Shown piece by piece: positions 1 to 8,801 of a stretch of 64,000 bases of DNA (position 1 is the stretch's first letter; the number at the start of each line of letters is the position of its first letter). The stretch comes from Microbacterium sp. LWH3-1.2. GTDB lineage: Bacteria; Actinomycetota; Actinomycetes; Actinomycetales; Microbacteriaceae. The notes under the pieces are model-generated. The model saw nothing but the letters and a program-made list of their open reading frames with translations. It searched no databases and was not told the origin of the DNA. The position numbers were made by a program, and so were the translations under genes. The DNA is taken from positions 3,100,001-3,164,000 of the forward strand of contig NZ_JBEGIK010000001.1 of the NCBI RefSeq assembly GCF_040675855.1, written 5' to 3'.

Positions 1-1378
1 GTGCGCCGGCCATGACGCTTCCCTGAGCGATGGCCCCGCTCGCGCTCGTGCGCTGGGGCTGCTGGAACGGACTCTCGCCCGGCCGCGAGACGGCGTAAGG
101 CGCCACCACCGACGAGATGCTCGAAAGCCCCAGACCCGACAGGAACAGTGCGGCGCACACGCCTGCGAGGGCCGGGAGCACCGCCCAACGCCCGTGCAGG
201 AGAGTCGCCACGGGGATCGCGAGGGCGAGCAGTGGGGTGCCGACCAGCAGGACGGGCACGAGCCGGCCGAGCCGGTCGGAGACACCGCGCACGCCGCTGG
301 CGATGTGCATCCAGACGGCGGTGGAGTCGTAGGCGAGGTCGTCGTGCGGCAGCCAGCCGAGGAAGAGGGCTGCGAACGGCACGGGCACGAGGGCGACGAG
401 CTCGGGCGGGACCCCCGCGATGAGGAGGGGCACCACAGTGATGACGGCCGCGAACGGGATCACGAGGCCGTTCACCACGTAGCGACGGTCACCGAACCAG
501 TAGACGAGACTGCGCGCCGCGATCGCACCCGCGGGCGTACCCGGCGCGACGCCGAACCATCCGAGCCCGCCGCGCTCACGCCCGATGCCCGGGCGCTCGG
601 TCGTGGTGAGCAGTCGCTTGACCGCCCACGCCCAGAGCGCTCCCAGCAGGACGACCGTGAGGACCGCGATGAGCGCCGACAGCCATGCGGCGCCCCCCGT
701 GACCACCATCCCGGGCAGCGCCCACGCGGCGCCGAAGGGGGTGAGGGCGAGCCAGTCCACGGCTACGAGCAGCTGAGGTGGCACGCTCCCCTGCCACTCC
801 AGCGAGGCGAGGAAGACGCCGACCGGCACCACGACGACGAGCACCACGAGCACGAACACGCCCGAGAGCTCGCGCGAGCGCCGGTCGCGCAGGAGCAGTG
901 AGGCCAGTGCCATGCACACACGCGCAAGGAGGACGCATGTCACGACCCCGAGCAGTACGCTCGCGACCCCGATGATCACCGGGACGCCGTGCGCGGCCCA
1001 CACGATCGCCGAGCAGACCGCGATCGCGAGCAGCACGAGGATCGGGACGCTCAGGAAGCCGGCGACCGCGAGCACGAGGGCGAGGCTGCCCCGCGGGAGG
1101 CCGAACAGCGCGAAGCGGCGCGGGTCCAGCGGGTCTTCTACGGAGCCGAACAGGGGCGCGAGCGCGAACCCGAGGGTCACGGCGGAGCCGCCCAGCACCG
1201 TGACGGCGAGCGCCTCCTCGGTGGAGGCGTCCTGCAGCGTCAGCAGCGCCCAGCACGCCGCCACCGTCGCGGCGGCGAGGATCACGAGCCCGGTGACCAC
1301 GCGCGCGACATGCCCCGCGTGGCCGCGGAACGTGCCGAACAGCAGAGCGAGCCTCAGTCGGAGAATGTGTGCAGCCAC
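1..1378 (-). CDS. ABC transporter permease (3' part cut by window edge)
   Basis: Reading the minus strand from a GTG at 1378 gives an open frame of 459 codons with no stop before base 1, so the C-terminus is outside the window. The protein is strongly hydrophobic, with about ten Leu/Val/Ala-rich stretches separated by short charged loops (for example one ending in RDRRSREL and one with FGDRRYVV), as in multi-spanning permeases of ABC exporters. The start lies 25 bp inside the 3' end of the upstream ATPase gene, in another frame, which implies co-transcription and translational coupling; the two should form one exporter. I infer the transporter role from the ATPase neighbour; the substrate is unknown. 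This frame is not an obvious hit by motif, so the permease call rests on topology and context. Confidence 0.8.
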   Translation of the reverse strand, partial: MAAHILRLRLALLFGTFRGHAGHVARVVTGLVILAAATVAACWALLTLQDASTEEALAVTVLGGSAVTLGFALAPLFGSVEDPLDPRRFALFGLPRGSLALVLAVAGFLSVPILVLLAIAVCSAIVWAAHGVPVIIGVASVLLGVVTCVLLARVCMALASLLLRDRRSRELSGVFVLVVLVVVVPVGVFLASLEWQGSVPPQLLVAVDWLALTPFGAAWALPGMVVTGGAAWLSALIAVLTVVLLGALWAWAVKRLLTTTERPGIGRERGGLGWFGVAPGTPAGAIAARSLVYWFGDRRYVVNGLVIPFAAVITVVPLLIAGVPPELVALVPVPFAALFLGWLPHDDLAYDSTAVWMHIASGVRGVSDRLGRLVPVLLVGTPLLALAIPVATLLHGRWAVLPALAGVCAALFLSGLGLSSISSVVAPYAVSRPGESPFQQPQRTSASGAIAQGSVMAGA

Positions 1379-2898
1379 TCGAGGCCCTCCACGTCGCTGA
1401 GCCCTCCGGCCAGTTCCACGAAGCGCTGCTCGAGCGTCAGCTCGCCGCGCACCTCGTCGACGGTGCCTTCCGCGAGCACCTGGCCGGCCACGATGACCGC
1501 GACGCGTGTGCAGACGCGCTCGACGAGGTCCATGCCGTGGCTCGAGAGGATCACCGTGCCGCCGTGAGCGACGTAGGTGGAGAGGATGTCGAGGATGATC
1601 GCACTCGAGACGGGATCGACCGCCTCGAACGGCTCGTCGAGCACGAGCAGCCGCGGCGAGTGGATGAGCGCTCCCGCGAGCATGACCTTCTTGAGCATGC
1701 CCGCGGAGTAGTCCGAGACGCTGCGGCCCAGTGCGTCCTCGAGATCGAACGCGCGCGCGAGGTCGGCGGTGCGGCTCTCGACGATCGCGGGTGGAAGCTT
1801 GCGCAGCACGCCGTAGTAGTAGAGGAGCTGACGGCCGGTGAGGCGGTCGAAGGTGCGGAGCCGATCGGGCAGGACGCCCATGAGCTTCTTGGCCGCGAGC
1901 GGCTTGGCCGCGGCATCCACTCCGCCGACATGGATGGTGCCGCGATCAGGCTCGAGCAGGCCCGCGATCATCGAGAGCGTGGTCGTCTTGCCGGCGCCGT
2001 TCGGGCCGACGAGGCCGTAGAACGTACCGGCCGGGATCGTCAGGTCGATGCCGTCGACGGCGTGGGTGCTGCCGAAGCTCTTGCTGACACCGCGGAGCAC
2101 GAGGGCGTTCCCGGATGCTGCGACCGCTGATGCGGCGCCGTCCAGCGAGACGGCGGCGGCCAGCGCCTCGGGGTCGACGGTCGTCACGGGCTCGGGCACG
2201 GCGAGGGGCGCGGGCGTCAGGTTCGCGGGCTCAGCCACGGGCGCGGACTCGACCACGGGCTCAGCATCGGCCACCGTCACGGTTTCGGCAAGAGTCGCGT
2301 GCCCGGCGTCCGCCTCGGGATCGGTGGGGCGTTCGCCGTCGACCGCGAGTGCGGGTGCGATCTCAGCCCCGGGCGCAGTCGCCGGTTCGGGCGCGATCTC
2401 GGGTCCGGGGGCGACCCCGGGTTCCGGCGCGAGCGCAGCTTCAGCATCGACCACGACGTCGCGCCCTGCCGCAGCTTCGGCCTCGGCGGCGGCGACCGCG
2501 TTCGTCGCCTCCTCGTGGACGGACTCCGCGTCTTCGACGGAGGGAGCCTCCGCAGCATCCGTCGGCGCATCATCGTGAGCTGCGGGCAGCGGCGGGCGCG
2601 GGGGCACGGCGATGCTGGCAGCGGCGCTCGCCGCGAGTTCGAGATCGCTCGGCAGAGGAGGCGGAGGCCCCGGATCCGCAACGGGAGCCGGCTCCGGCTT
2701 CGAGGCAGCCGGTGTGCGCTTCTTGCGCGGAGCGGCCCCCGCCTTCGAGCTGTCGTCGGTGCGCGGCTTGCGCGGCGGGCGGCGGGGCTTCTCGGGAGCC
2801 GGTGAGACCGTGTCTGCGAGGCGTACGACGCGCGCGCTGGAGTGACGGTCCGGCTCTTCCGGATCGATGTCATTCGGCACCGGGAGGGAGGCTGTCAC
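1354..2898 (-). CDS. ABC transporter ATP-binding protein with long disordered N-terminus
   Basis: 514 aa. The last ~250 residues are a standard ABC ATPase: Walker A GPNGAGKTTT near residue 296, signature YSAGMLKK, Walker B LLVLDEP followed by the D-loop, and a switch histidine in SSHGMDL. The first ~260 residues are unlike a normal ABC subunit (about 220-310 aa in total): a basic Lys/Arg/Pro segment, then a long Ala/Pro/Glu/Val-rich acidic stretch without predicted fold. The frame is continuous with the ATPase and has the same codon bias, so I annotate the full length, but a downstream start near residue 260 cannot be excluded. The product should power the permease encoded immediately downstream with a 25-bp overlap. 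Substrate unknown. Confidence 0.88.
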   Translation of the reverse strand: MTASLPVPNDIDPEEPDRHSSARVVRLADTVSPAPEKPRRPPRKPRTDDSSKAGAAPRKKRTPAASKPEPAPVADPGPPPPLPSDLELAASAAASIAVPPRPPLPAAHDDAPTDAAEAPSVEDAESVHEEATNAVAAAEAEAAAGRDVVVDAEAALAPEPGVAPGPEIAPEPATAPGAEIAPALAVDGERPTDPEADAGHATLAETVTVADAEPVVESAPVAEPANLTPAPLAVPEPVTTVDPEALAAAVSLDGAASAVAASGNALVLRGVSKSFGSTHAVDGIDLTIPAGTFYGLVGPNGAGKTTTLSMIAGLLEPDRGTIHVGGVDAAAKPLAAKKLMGVLPDRLRTFDRLTGRQLLYYYGVLRKLPPAIVESRTADLARAFDLEDALGRSVSDYSAGMLKKVMLAGALIHSPRLLVLDEPFEAVDPVSSAIILDILSTYVAHGGTVILSSHGMDLVERVCTRVAVIVAGQVLAEGTVDEVRGELTLEQRFVELAGGLSDVEGLEWLHTFSD

Positions 2899-3093
2899 TA
2901 CACCAACGTATCAAGCGGGCCCGACGGCGAGGCGGTTCGTCTCGCCGCGTCGCGGCATTCACGTTATGTCACAACTCTGCAACGGGAGGCGCTCATTATG
3001 CGCCTTCCCAGGCCCCGTCGCTACCATGGTCGAGGCACGAAGGGGTGTCGCGCCGGCGAACCGGCAGTGAATCACGCACTTCAGGAGCAGATT

Positions 3094-3786
3094 TTGACCC
3101 TTCAGACCGTCATCCTCGCAGCCGGAATGGGCTCGCGCCTCGGCCGCAGCCTGCCCAAGCCCCTCACGGAACTCGGCGACGGCCGCAGCATCATGCAGCA
3201 GCAGCACGACAACATCCGTGCCACCTTCGGCCGCGAAGCCAAGATCACCACGGTCGTCGGCTACCGCGCCGAGACCATCGTCGAGGCGTTTCCCGACGTC
3301 GACTACGTCTACAACGACCGTTACGACCAGACGAACACCTCCAAGAGCCTCTTGCGCGCGCTGTCGAAGACGGGGAAGGGCGGCGTCCTCTGGATGAACG
3401 GCGACGTCGTCTTCGACCCGCGCGTCCTCGGGCGCGCGATCGAGCTCATCGAGCGCGACCAGTCGTTCGTCACGGTCAACACGTCCAAGGTGAGCGACGA
3501 AGAGGTCAAGTACACCGTCACGTCCGAGGGCTACATCAACGAGCTCTCGAAGACGGTCAAGGGCGGCATCGGCGAGGCCGTGGGCATCAACTACATCTCG
3601 AGCCGCGACAAGAAGGCGTTCATGCGCCACCTGACCCGCGTCGACGATCAGGACTACTTCGAGCGCGGGCTCGAGCTCGCGATCGCCGAGGACGGTGTGC
3701 TGCTCGAGCCGCTCGACATCTCCGACCTGTATGCCGTCGAGGTGGACTTCGCCGAGGACCTGGAGCGCGCGAACCTCTTCGTCTGA
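3094..3786 (+). CDS. Sugar-phosphate/choline-phosphate nucleotidyltransferase-like protein
   Basis: 230 aa. The N-terminus VILAAGMGSRLG followed by LPKPL is the nucleotide-binding signature GxGxR...PK of the RmlA/LicC-type NTP transferase fold, and GDVVFDPR supplies the metal-binding Asp. The family joins a sugar- or alcohol-phosphate to NTP, giving an activated NDP precursor for cell-surface glycans. I chose TTG at 3094 because AGGAG sits 6-7 bases upstream and the catalytic motif begins directly after it; an in-frame GTG at 3067 and longer frames lack a comparable ribosome binding site. The gene stands alone and ends in a strong hairpin. Its substrate cannot be read from sequence; nearby CDP-glycerol-type transferases make an envelope-polymer role plausible, which is inference. 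Confidence 0.82.
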   Translation: MTLQTVILAAGMGSRLGRSLPKPLTELGDGRSIMQQQHDNIRATFGREAKITTVVGYRAETIVEAFPDVDYVYNDRYDQTNTSKSLLRALSKTGKGGVLWMNGDVVFDPRVLGRAIELIERDQSFVTVNTSKVSDEEVKYTVTSEGYINELSKTVKGGIGEAVGINYISSRDKKAFMRHLTRVDDQDYFERGLELAIAEDGVLLEPLDISDLYAVEVDFAEDLERANLFV

Positions 3787-3801
3787 TCTTCTGTCTGTGT
3801 G

Positions 3802-3835
3802 AACGTCGGCCGGGGTGTCAACCCCGGCCGACGTT
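3802..3835 (+). terminator. Intrinsic-type hairpin after the nucleotidyltransferase gene
   Basis: A perfect 15-bp inverted repeat (3802-3816 with 3821-3835) and a 4-base GTCA loop start 16 bp after the stop codon. There is no T-tract, as is common in high-GC actinobacteria. It separates the nucleotidyltransferase gene from the next plus-strand gene. Confidence 0.85.
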
Positions 3836-3861
3836 CGGCATCTGCGCATAGGATCTCTGCG

Positions 3862-4794
3862 ATGACCGACAAGGTGCACCAGATCCACTCCCTGCCCGGC
3901 GACGCGCCATGGCACGGCGGACTGCCGCCCGTAGGCTCCGACGAGCATCCGTTCACCATCCGCGCGCTCGATCGCGTGCTCGCGATCCAGCGGCCGGTCG
4001 TGCTCGCCCACCTGCGCAGCATCCGGCTGCGCCACCCGGACGCCTCCCCGGCCGATATCGTCCGCATCCTCGAACGACGCTACCTCGCGGCAGTGACCAC
4101 CGGCGGTGCCGCGGTCGGCGCGACCGCCGTCGTGCCGGGGATCGGCACCGGCGTGACGCTCGCGCTCAGCGGCGTCGAGACCGTGGCCTTCCTCGAGGCG
4201 ACGACGCTCTTCGCGCAGTCGGTCACCGAGGTGCACGGCATCCCGGTGTCGGATCCCGAGCGTGCCCGCGCGCTCGTGCTGACGCTCATGCTGGGCAAGG
4301 AAGGCGTCGACCTCGTCGCGCAGCTCGCCGGGCAGGCAGCCGGGCGCGGTCCGACTCGCTCGGGATACTGGGGCGAGCTGATCACGAAGTCGCTCCCCCG
4401 GGCGGCCGTCGGACCGCTCGTCGACCGGCTCAAGACGACCTTCATCCGCCAGTTCGCCGCGCGCGGCGGCGCATCGTGGATCGGCAAGGCGCTGCCGTTC
4501 GGCATCGGCGCGGCGATCGGCGGCGCCGGCAACAACATCCTCGGCCGCCGAGTGCTCACCGGCTCCCGACGCGCGTTCGGCAGCCCGCCGCTGATCCTGC
4601 CTCCCGAGCTCGAGCCCCGTCCCGGCGCCGACCGGCTCGAACGGCTCGCAGGACGCGGCATCCGTCGCGCCGGAGAGGCCGTGGTCGGCGGCATCACGCG
4701 CGGCGCATCGGGGGCGCGGCGAATCACCGCGCGCGTGATCCGACGCACCCCCGACGCCATCGACGCCCCGACCGAGGACGACAAGCCTTCCTGA
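3862..4794 (+). CDS. Conserved-type hypothetical protein with hydrophobic glycine-rich segments
   Basis: 310 aa from the ATG at 3862 (AGGATC about 8 bases upstream). I do not recognise a named family with certainty. The N-terminal ~70 residues are soluble and charged (IRALDRVLAIQRPVVLAHLR). Residues ~75-110 contain a Gly/Ala-rich hydrophobic stretch (AAVGATAVVPGIGTGVTLAL) and there is another near residues 205-235 (PFGIGAAIGGAGNNILG); both resemble membrane-inserting or membrane-contacting helices. The C-terminal ~60 residues are Arg-rich. No catalytic motif is visible. It lies between a terminator and the maltokinase-like gene with its own upstream regulatory region, so nothing suggests an operon partner. 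Confidence 0.7.
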   Translation: MTDKVHQIHSLPGDAPWHGGLPPVGSDEHPFTIRALDRVLAIQRPVVLAHLRSIRLRHPDASPADIVRILERRYLAAVTTGGAAVGATAVVPGIGTGVTLALSGVETVAFLEATTLFAQSVTEVHGIPVSDPERARALVLTLMLGKEGVDLVAQLAGQAAGRGPTRSGYWGELITKSLPRAAVGPLVDRLKTTFIRQFAARGGASWIGKALPFGIGAAIGGAGNNILGRRVLTGSRRAFGSPPLILPPELEPRPGADRLERLAGRGIRRAGEAVVGGITRGASGARRITARVIRRTPDAIDAPTEDDKPS

Positions 4795-4886
4795 CGCCGT
4801 CCCCCCGATGCGCGGTGGGGTGAAAATGGCGGCATGCGGCGCAGGAGTCGGGCGAGAACGAGTAGGGCATGTGGTCCCCAGGCGGC

Positions 4887-4901
4887 ATGAAAGCGCTTGC
4901 T
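4887..4901. promoter_or_regulatory. LacI-family operator candidate upstream of the maltokinase-like gene
   Basis: ATGAAAGCGCTTGCT matches the palindromic LacI/GalR-type operator core (AAAGCGCTTT with central CG) except for one mismatch in the right arm. It lies 45 bp before the ATG at 4946. A second small palindrome, CGTGTC-ctc-GACACG (4903-4917), follows directly. Sugar-responsive repression of a maltokinase-type gene fits, but no LacI gene is in the window. Confidence 0.5.
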
Positions 4902-4945
4902 GCGTGTCCTCGACACGCACACGACCGCGGGCATACGCTCACAGT

Positions 4946-6334
4946 ATGGACAGCACGTTGGCGTGCCTTGCGGCGTGGATGCCGCGGCAGCGGTGGTACG
5001 CCGCAAAAGGGCGCCCGCCCAGCCTGCGCTTGCTCTCGTGGTGGGATCTCGGCGTCGGGGCCGGTGGACCGGAGGACGCGGACGCGGGGGCGCGCATCCG
5101 CACATTCCTCGTCGCGGACGAGGGTGCGCTGCCCGCCGTGCTGTACCAGATCCCGGTCGTCGAGCGCGCCACGGAGACCGTCGACGCCGACCCCGACCAC
5201 GTCATCGGGAGTCCGGTTCCGGGGACGACTTTCATCGACGGCCCGTTCGATCCCGCCTACGCGCAGGCGCTGCTGCGCCTCATCTCCCTCGGCGGCGCCG
5301 CGCACGGTCCGCAGACGACCGCGGTCGGGCGAGCAGCACCGTCGGGGCGGGCTCCCGAGCGAGCCACCTCGCGCGTCATCAGCGGCGAGCAGTCGAATAC
5401 ATCCCTCATCTATGAGGGCGACGGCGCCCCGGTGATCTGCAAGGTGTATCGCCAGCTGCATGCGGGCCTCAACCCCGATATCGAACTGCAGGAGGCGCTG
5501 GCCGGAGCCGGATCGCCGCACGTGCCGCGCCCGATCGGCTCCATCGAAGGGACGTGGCCCGACCTCACCACCGCTCACGGCACCGTGCGCGGGTCGCTCG
5601 CCTGCGCGCAGGAGTTCCTCCCGGGCGTCGAGGACGCGTGGCGCGTCGCACTCCAGGCCGCGGCGAGGGGCGACGACTTCCGCGATGAGGCTCGGGCTCT
5701 CGGCGCCGCGACGGCGGAGGTTCATCTCGCTCTCGCCGAGTGCTTCCCGACCCGCACGGCGACCGCGGCCGATCGTGAAGCGACGGCCGCCACATGGGAG
5801 CGGCGGTTCGCGATCGCGATGGCGGAGGTTCCCGACATCGCCGGTCAGCGGGATGCCGCGGCCGAGGTGTATCGCCGCGCACTCGAGGTGCCGTGGCCGC
5901 CGCTGCAGCGGGTCCACGGCGACTTCCACCTCGGGCAGGTGCTGCACTCCCCCGACCGTGGCTGGATCATGGTCGATTTCGAGGGCGAGCCCCTGCGCCC
6001 GATGGCGGAGCGCACGCAATCCGATCTCGCGCTCCGCGATGTCGCCGGCATGCTCCGCTCGTTCGACTATGTCGCGGGTTCACTCCGCCTCGACGATCCC
6101 GACCGCTCCGCGGATGCGGTGCTCTCCTGGGCGCGCGACGCCCGTGGAGCGTTCGTGGACGGATACGCGGCGTCGGCCGGCGGGCTCGACCCCCGGCATC
6201 CGCTGCTTGCCGCGCTCGAGCTGGACAAGGCTGTGTACGAGGCGATCTACGAGGCCCGCAACCGGCCGACGTGGGTGGCGATCCCGCTTCGTGCGATCGC
6301 TCGACTCGTCGAGCGTCCTGCCCCGGTGGCCTGA
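4946..6334 (+). CDS. Maltokinase-like sugar kinase (maltokinase N-terminal cap plus APH-type kinase fold)
   Basis: 462 aa. The N-terminus (WMPRQRWYAAKGR at ~11-22) is the signature of the maltokinase N-terminal cap domain. The kinase part has the ATP-lysine in ICKVYR (K166), the catalytic loop HGDFHLGQ (H324, D326) and the metal-binding VDFEGEP (D344). Maltokinases transfer phosphate from ATP to maltose, giving maltose 1-phosphate for GlgE alpha-glucan synthesis, with maltose supplied by TreS trehalose synthase. Neither treS nor glgE is in this window, although treS-mak or glgE neighbours are common, so glucose or another hexose is a possible alternative substrate. I chose ATG 4946 because the conserved cap starts immediately after it; the longer upstream frame is non-conserved in character and would run through the operator candidate. 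Confidence 0.8.
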   Translation: MDSTLACLAAWMPRQRWYAAKGRPPSLRLLSWWDLGVGAGGPEDADAGARIRTFLVADEGALPAVLYQIPVVERATETVDADPDHVIGSPVPGTTFIDGPFDPAYAQALLRLISLGGAAHGPQTTAVGRAAPSGRAPERATSRVISGEQSNTSLIYEGDGAPVICKVYRQLHAGLNPDIELQEALAGAGSPHVPRPIGSIEGTWPDLTTAHGTVRGSLACAQEFLPGVEDAWRVALQAAARGDDFRDEARALGAATAEVHLALAECFPTRTATAADREATAATWERRFAIAMAEVPDIAGQRDAAAEVYRRALEVPWPPLQRVHGDFHLGQVLHSPDRGWIMVDFEGEPLRPMAERTQSDLALRDVAGMLRSFDYVAGSLRLDDPDRSADAVLSWARDARGAFVDGYAASAGGLDPRHPLLAALELDKAVYEAIYEARNRPTWVAIPLRAIARLVERPAPVA

Positions 6335-6364
6335 CGCCGGGCGCTGCTCTCGGAGCGGCCGGGC

Positions 6365-7645
6365 TCACCCCTCGTCGTCGAGTTCCGCTTCGTCTTCGGG
6401 CTCGTCGTCCTCGGTGTCGGCGACCGACCGGGCGTACCAGGCGTCCCAGTCGTCCATGAGGCGCTGGACGGCCCCCTGGAACCGCGCCGTCGCGGCGCCG
6501 GGGGCCGTGTCACCGAAGTAGTGCGTGACCCATTCCTCGAGCCGCGTGACCGCCTCGGGGTCTGCGAGCACACGCTCGGTGTGGCCGACGATGTCGGGGG
6601 CGTCCGCCGCGGCCAGCCACTCGCACGCCGAGAGGTAGCCGTGCGTGTCTATCGCGGCGGCGGGGTCGGCCGGGCGCGTGATCATGAGCGGCTTGTCGGC
6701 CGCGAGCCGGTCGTAGACCATCGCGGAGATGTCGACGACGGCGACGTCGGCGGCGGCGAGCTGCCAGCCGAGCTCCGGCCCGTCGTCGAAGACGTGCTGG
6801 GCCGAGGGGTCCGACGCGTTCGCGGCGGTCAGCGCCGCGATGATGCGCGTGTTCGCGGCGCCGTACTCGTGGTTCACGACGCCCGAGCGCGGGTGAGGAC
6901 GGTAGATCACCCGATGCCGACCGGTGGCCAGCAGAGCCGTGACGAGCGCCTCGCCATGTGTGACGATCGATCCGTAGTGCGCCGACGGGCGGTCTCCCTC
7001 CCACGTGGGCGCGTACAGCACCACCGTGCGATCGTCGGGGGTGTACGGCAGGGTGCCCGAGTAGTGGTCGGCCTGCGGGCGCCCGATCTCGATCGTGCGG
7101 CGCTCGATGTCGTAATCCCACAACACCCGCGAGAGTCGCTCGCGCGCGGCGTCGCCCGCGATCATCGCGTAGTCGTATGCCTTGTACTGGTTCGTGGTCA
7201 TGTACATCTTGTCGGACTCGCCGTGGTTGATGAACACGTGCCAGCGCCGGCCGTAGCGGAACATCTGGAAGTTCCGCGTGTTCTGATTCACGTACAGCAC
7301 GAGGCGGATGTCCTGCTTGGCGATGAAGCGCTCGAGATCCCGCACCGTCGGCACGAACGCCACCGGAAGGGCATTGTCCGCAAGCAGGGCCTCGGCGCCG
7401 GTGGCCGCGCGGCTCAGCACCACGACGGGCCACGTCTTGGCGAGGTCGGCGAGCGGCTTGTACCACTGCCGCATCTGGTACATGTTGACCGCGCCGTCGG
7501 CGAAGTAGACGGCGACCCGATACTGGAACGGCGGGTGCGGCGGCCGGGCCGCGAGCGTGCGCCGCACGTCGATGACGGCGGAGCGATTGCGCACCGCCTT
7601 CCGGACGAGCGCTACCGCCTTCTTTCCATCTGAGACCAGACCCAC
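6365..7645 (-). CDS. CDP-glycerol glycerophosphotransferase-family protein (divergent HGESDK type)
   Basis: 426 aa. The protein has the GT-B-like C-terminal fold of TagB/TagF enzymes, which polymerise or prime glycerol-phosphate from CDP-glycerol onto cell-wall polymers. Visible marks are NHGESDK (in place of the usual WHGTPLK), YAPTWEGDR, YRPHPRSG and VVDISAMVYD (in place of TDYSS). The differing acceptor and phosphate-binding motifs place it in another subgroup from its two neighbours. The C-terminal ~20 residues are an acidic tail (EDDEPEDEAELDDEG). There is no signal peptide or membrane helix, in keeping with action at the inner membrane face. It is divergent from the GT2 gene with only 40 bp between the starts. 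Substrate specificity is inference. Confidence 0.82.
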   Translation of the reverse strand: MGLVSDGKKAVALVRKAVRNRSAVIDVRRTLAARPPHPPFQYRVAVYFADGAVNMYQMRQWYKPLADLAKTWPVVVLSRAATGAEALLADNALPVAFVPTVRDLERFIAKQDIRLVLYVNQNTRNFQMFRYGRRWHVFINHGESDKMYMTTNQYKAYDYAMIAGDAARERLSRVLWDYDIERRTIEIGRPQADHYSGTLPYTPDDRTVVLYAPTWEGDRPSAHYGSIVTHGEALVTALLATGRHRVIYRPHPRSGVVNHEYGAANTRIIAALTAANASDPSAQHVFDDGPELGWQLAAADVAVVDISAMVYDRLAADKPLMITRPADPAAAIDTHGYLSACEWLAAADAPDIVGHTERVLADPEAVTRLEEWVTHYFGDTAPGAATARFQGAVQRLMDDWDAWYARSVADTEDDEPEDEAELDDEG

Positions 7646-7685
7646 GCATCCAGACTACCCAGGGCACCCGTGACATGATCGACGC

Positions 7686-8780
7686 GTGCATGTCGAGCAA
7701 CACGGGCGCAGGGACGCTCCGGTCCCTCCCCCCGGCGCCGGCGTGAGTTTCGTGATGCCGGTGCTCAACGAGCGCGACTACCTGCGGCGTGCCGTCGAGA
7801 CGGTACTCGGGCAGGACATCCCGGGCCCGGCCGAACTGGTACTCGCCCTCGGTCCGTCAACGGACGGCACGAACGAACTGGCCGCCGAGCTCGCCGCCGG
7901 AGACGACCGCATCGTGCTGGTCGACAACCCCGACGCCGACATCCCCATCGGGTTGAACCTCGCGATCCGCGCCGCGCGCCACGCGACCATCGTGCGCGTG
8001 GACGCGCACTCCGAGCTCGATCCGACGTATGCGCGACGCGCGGTGGCGACCCTCGATCGCGTGCGCGCGGCGAACGTGGGCGGCGTCATGCGCGCTGACG
8101 GCCGGACGCCCTTCCAGCGTGCCGTCGCCCGCGCCTACAACTCCCCCATCGGTCTCGGCGGCGGCGCGTACCACGGCGGCACGCAGGAGGGCGAGGCCGA
8201 GTCCGCCTATCTCGGCGTCATGCGCCGCGACGTGCTCGAAGAGGTGGGGCTTTTCGATGAGAGCATCCGCCGCGGCGAGGACTGGGAGTTGAACCTGCGC
8301 ATCCGCCGCGCCGGTTACCGCGTCTGGTTCGACCCGACGCTCGCCGTCACGTACTGGCCGCGCGAGAGCTGGACGCGCCTTGTGCGCCAGTTCTCCGCGA
8401 CAGGGCGGTGGCGCGGTGAGCTCGTCCGCCGGTTCGGGCGAGGGAACTCGCTCCGCTTCTTCGCCCCGCCGGCGCTCGTGCTGATGATCCTGCTCGGCAT
8501 CGTCGTCGGCGTGCTGCAGTTCTCGAGCGTGGTGCAGGGGTGGTGGTCGGTGGCGGCATCCGTCGTCTACCTCCCCGTGGTCGCGTACGCGTTCCTCATC
8601 GTCGGCGTCGCGATCGGCCCGGGCGGCGGGCGCGGCTGGCGCGACAAGCTGTGGACCGCAGCCGTTCTGCCGTCCATGCACCTGGCCTGGGGATGGGGGT
8701 TCCTCCTCGGGGTGATCGGCGGCGCCCACGACACCGTCGACACGTCGCGACTCGGGAGCCGCAACACACCTCTGCCGTGA
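7686..8780 (+). CDS. Membrane-anchored family 2 glycosyltransferase (ExoA-like)
   Basis: 364 aa from GTG 7686. A GT-A domain starts at VSFVMPVLNERDYLRRA (residues ~20-36). It continues with the nucleotide-sugar-binding region GPSTDGT, a DxH motif (VRVDAHSELD) in place of the classical DxD, and the acceptor loop with GEDWELNLR (ED catalytic pair). The sequence around GGGAYHGGTQEGEAESAYLG resembles ExoA-type succinoglycan glucosyltransferases. Two or three membrane helices near residues 260-320 anchor the C-terminus. It lies between CDP-glycerol-type transferase genes and converges on the second of these with a 21-bp gap, so it probably builds or decorates the same envelope polymer. The transferred sugar is unknown. 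Confidence 0.85.
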   Translation: MHVEQHGRRDAPVPPPGAGVSFVMPVLNERDYLRRAVETVLGQDIPGPAELVLALGPSTDGTNELAAELAAGDDRIVLVDNPDADIPIGLNLAIRAARHATIVRVDAHSELDPTYARRAVATLDRVRAANVGGVMRADGRTPFQRAVARAYNSPIGLGGGAYHGGTQEGEAESAYLGVMRRDVLEEVGLFDESIRRGEDWELNLRIRRAGYRVWFDPTLAVTYWPRESWTRLVRQFSATGRWRGELVRRFGRGNSLRFFAPPALVLMILLGIVVGVLQFSSVVQGWWSVAASVVYLPVVAYAFLIVGVAIGPGGGRGWRDKLWTAAVLPSMHLAWGWGFLLGVIGGAHDTVDTSRLGSRNTPLP

Positions 8781-8801
8781 CCACGGGTGACCGCCCTGCG
8801 C

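Noticed and set aside
2899..3093. Longer N-terminus for the nucleotidyltransferase (starts at 2842 or 3067)
   Set aside because: The translated extension is not typical of the family, and the AGGAG-TTG pair at 3083-3096 fits the conserved N-terminus exactly.
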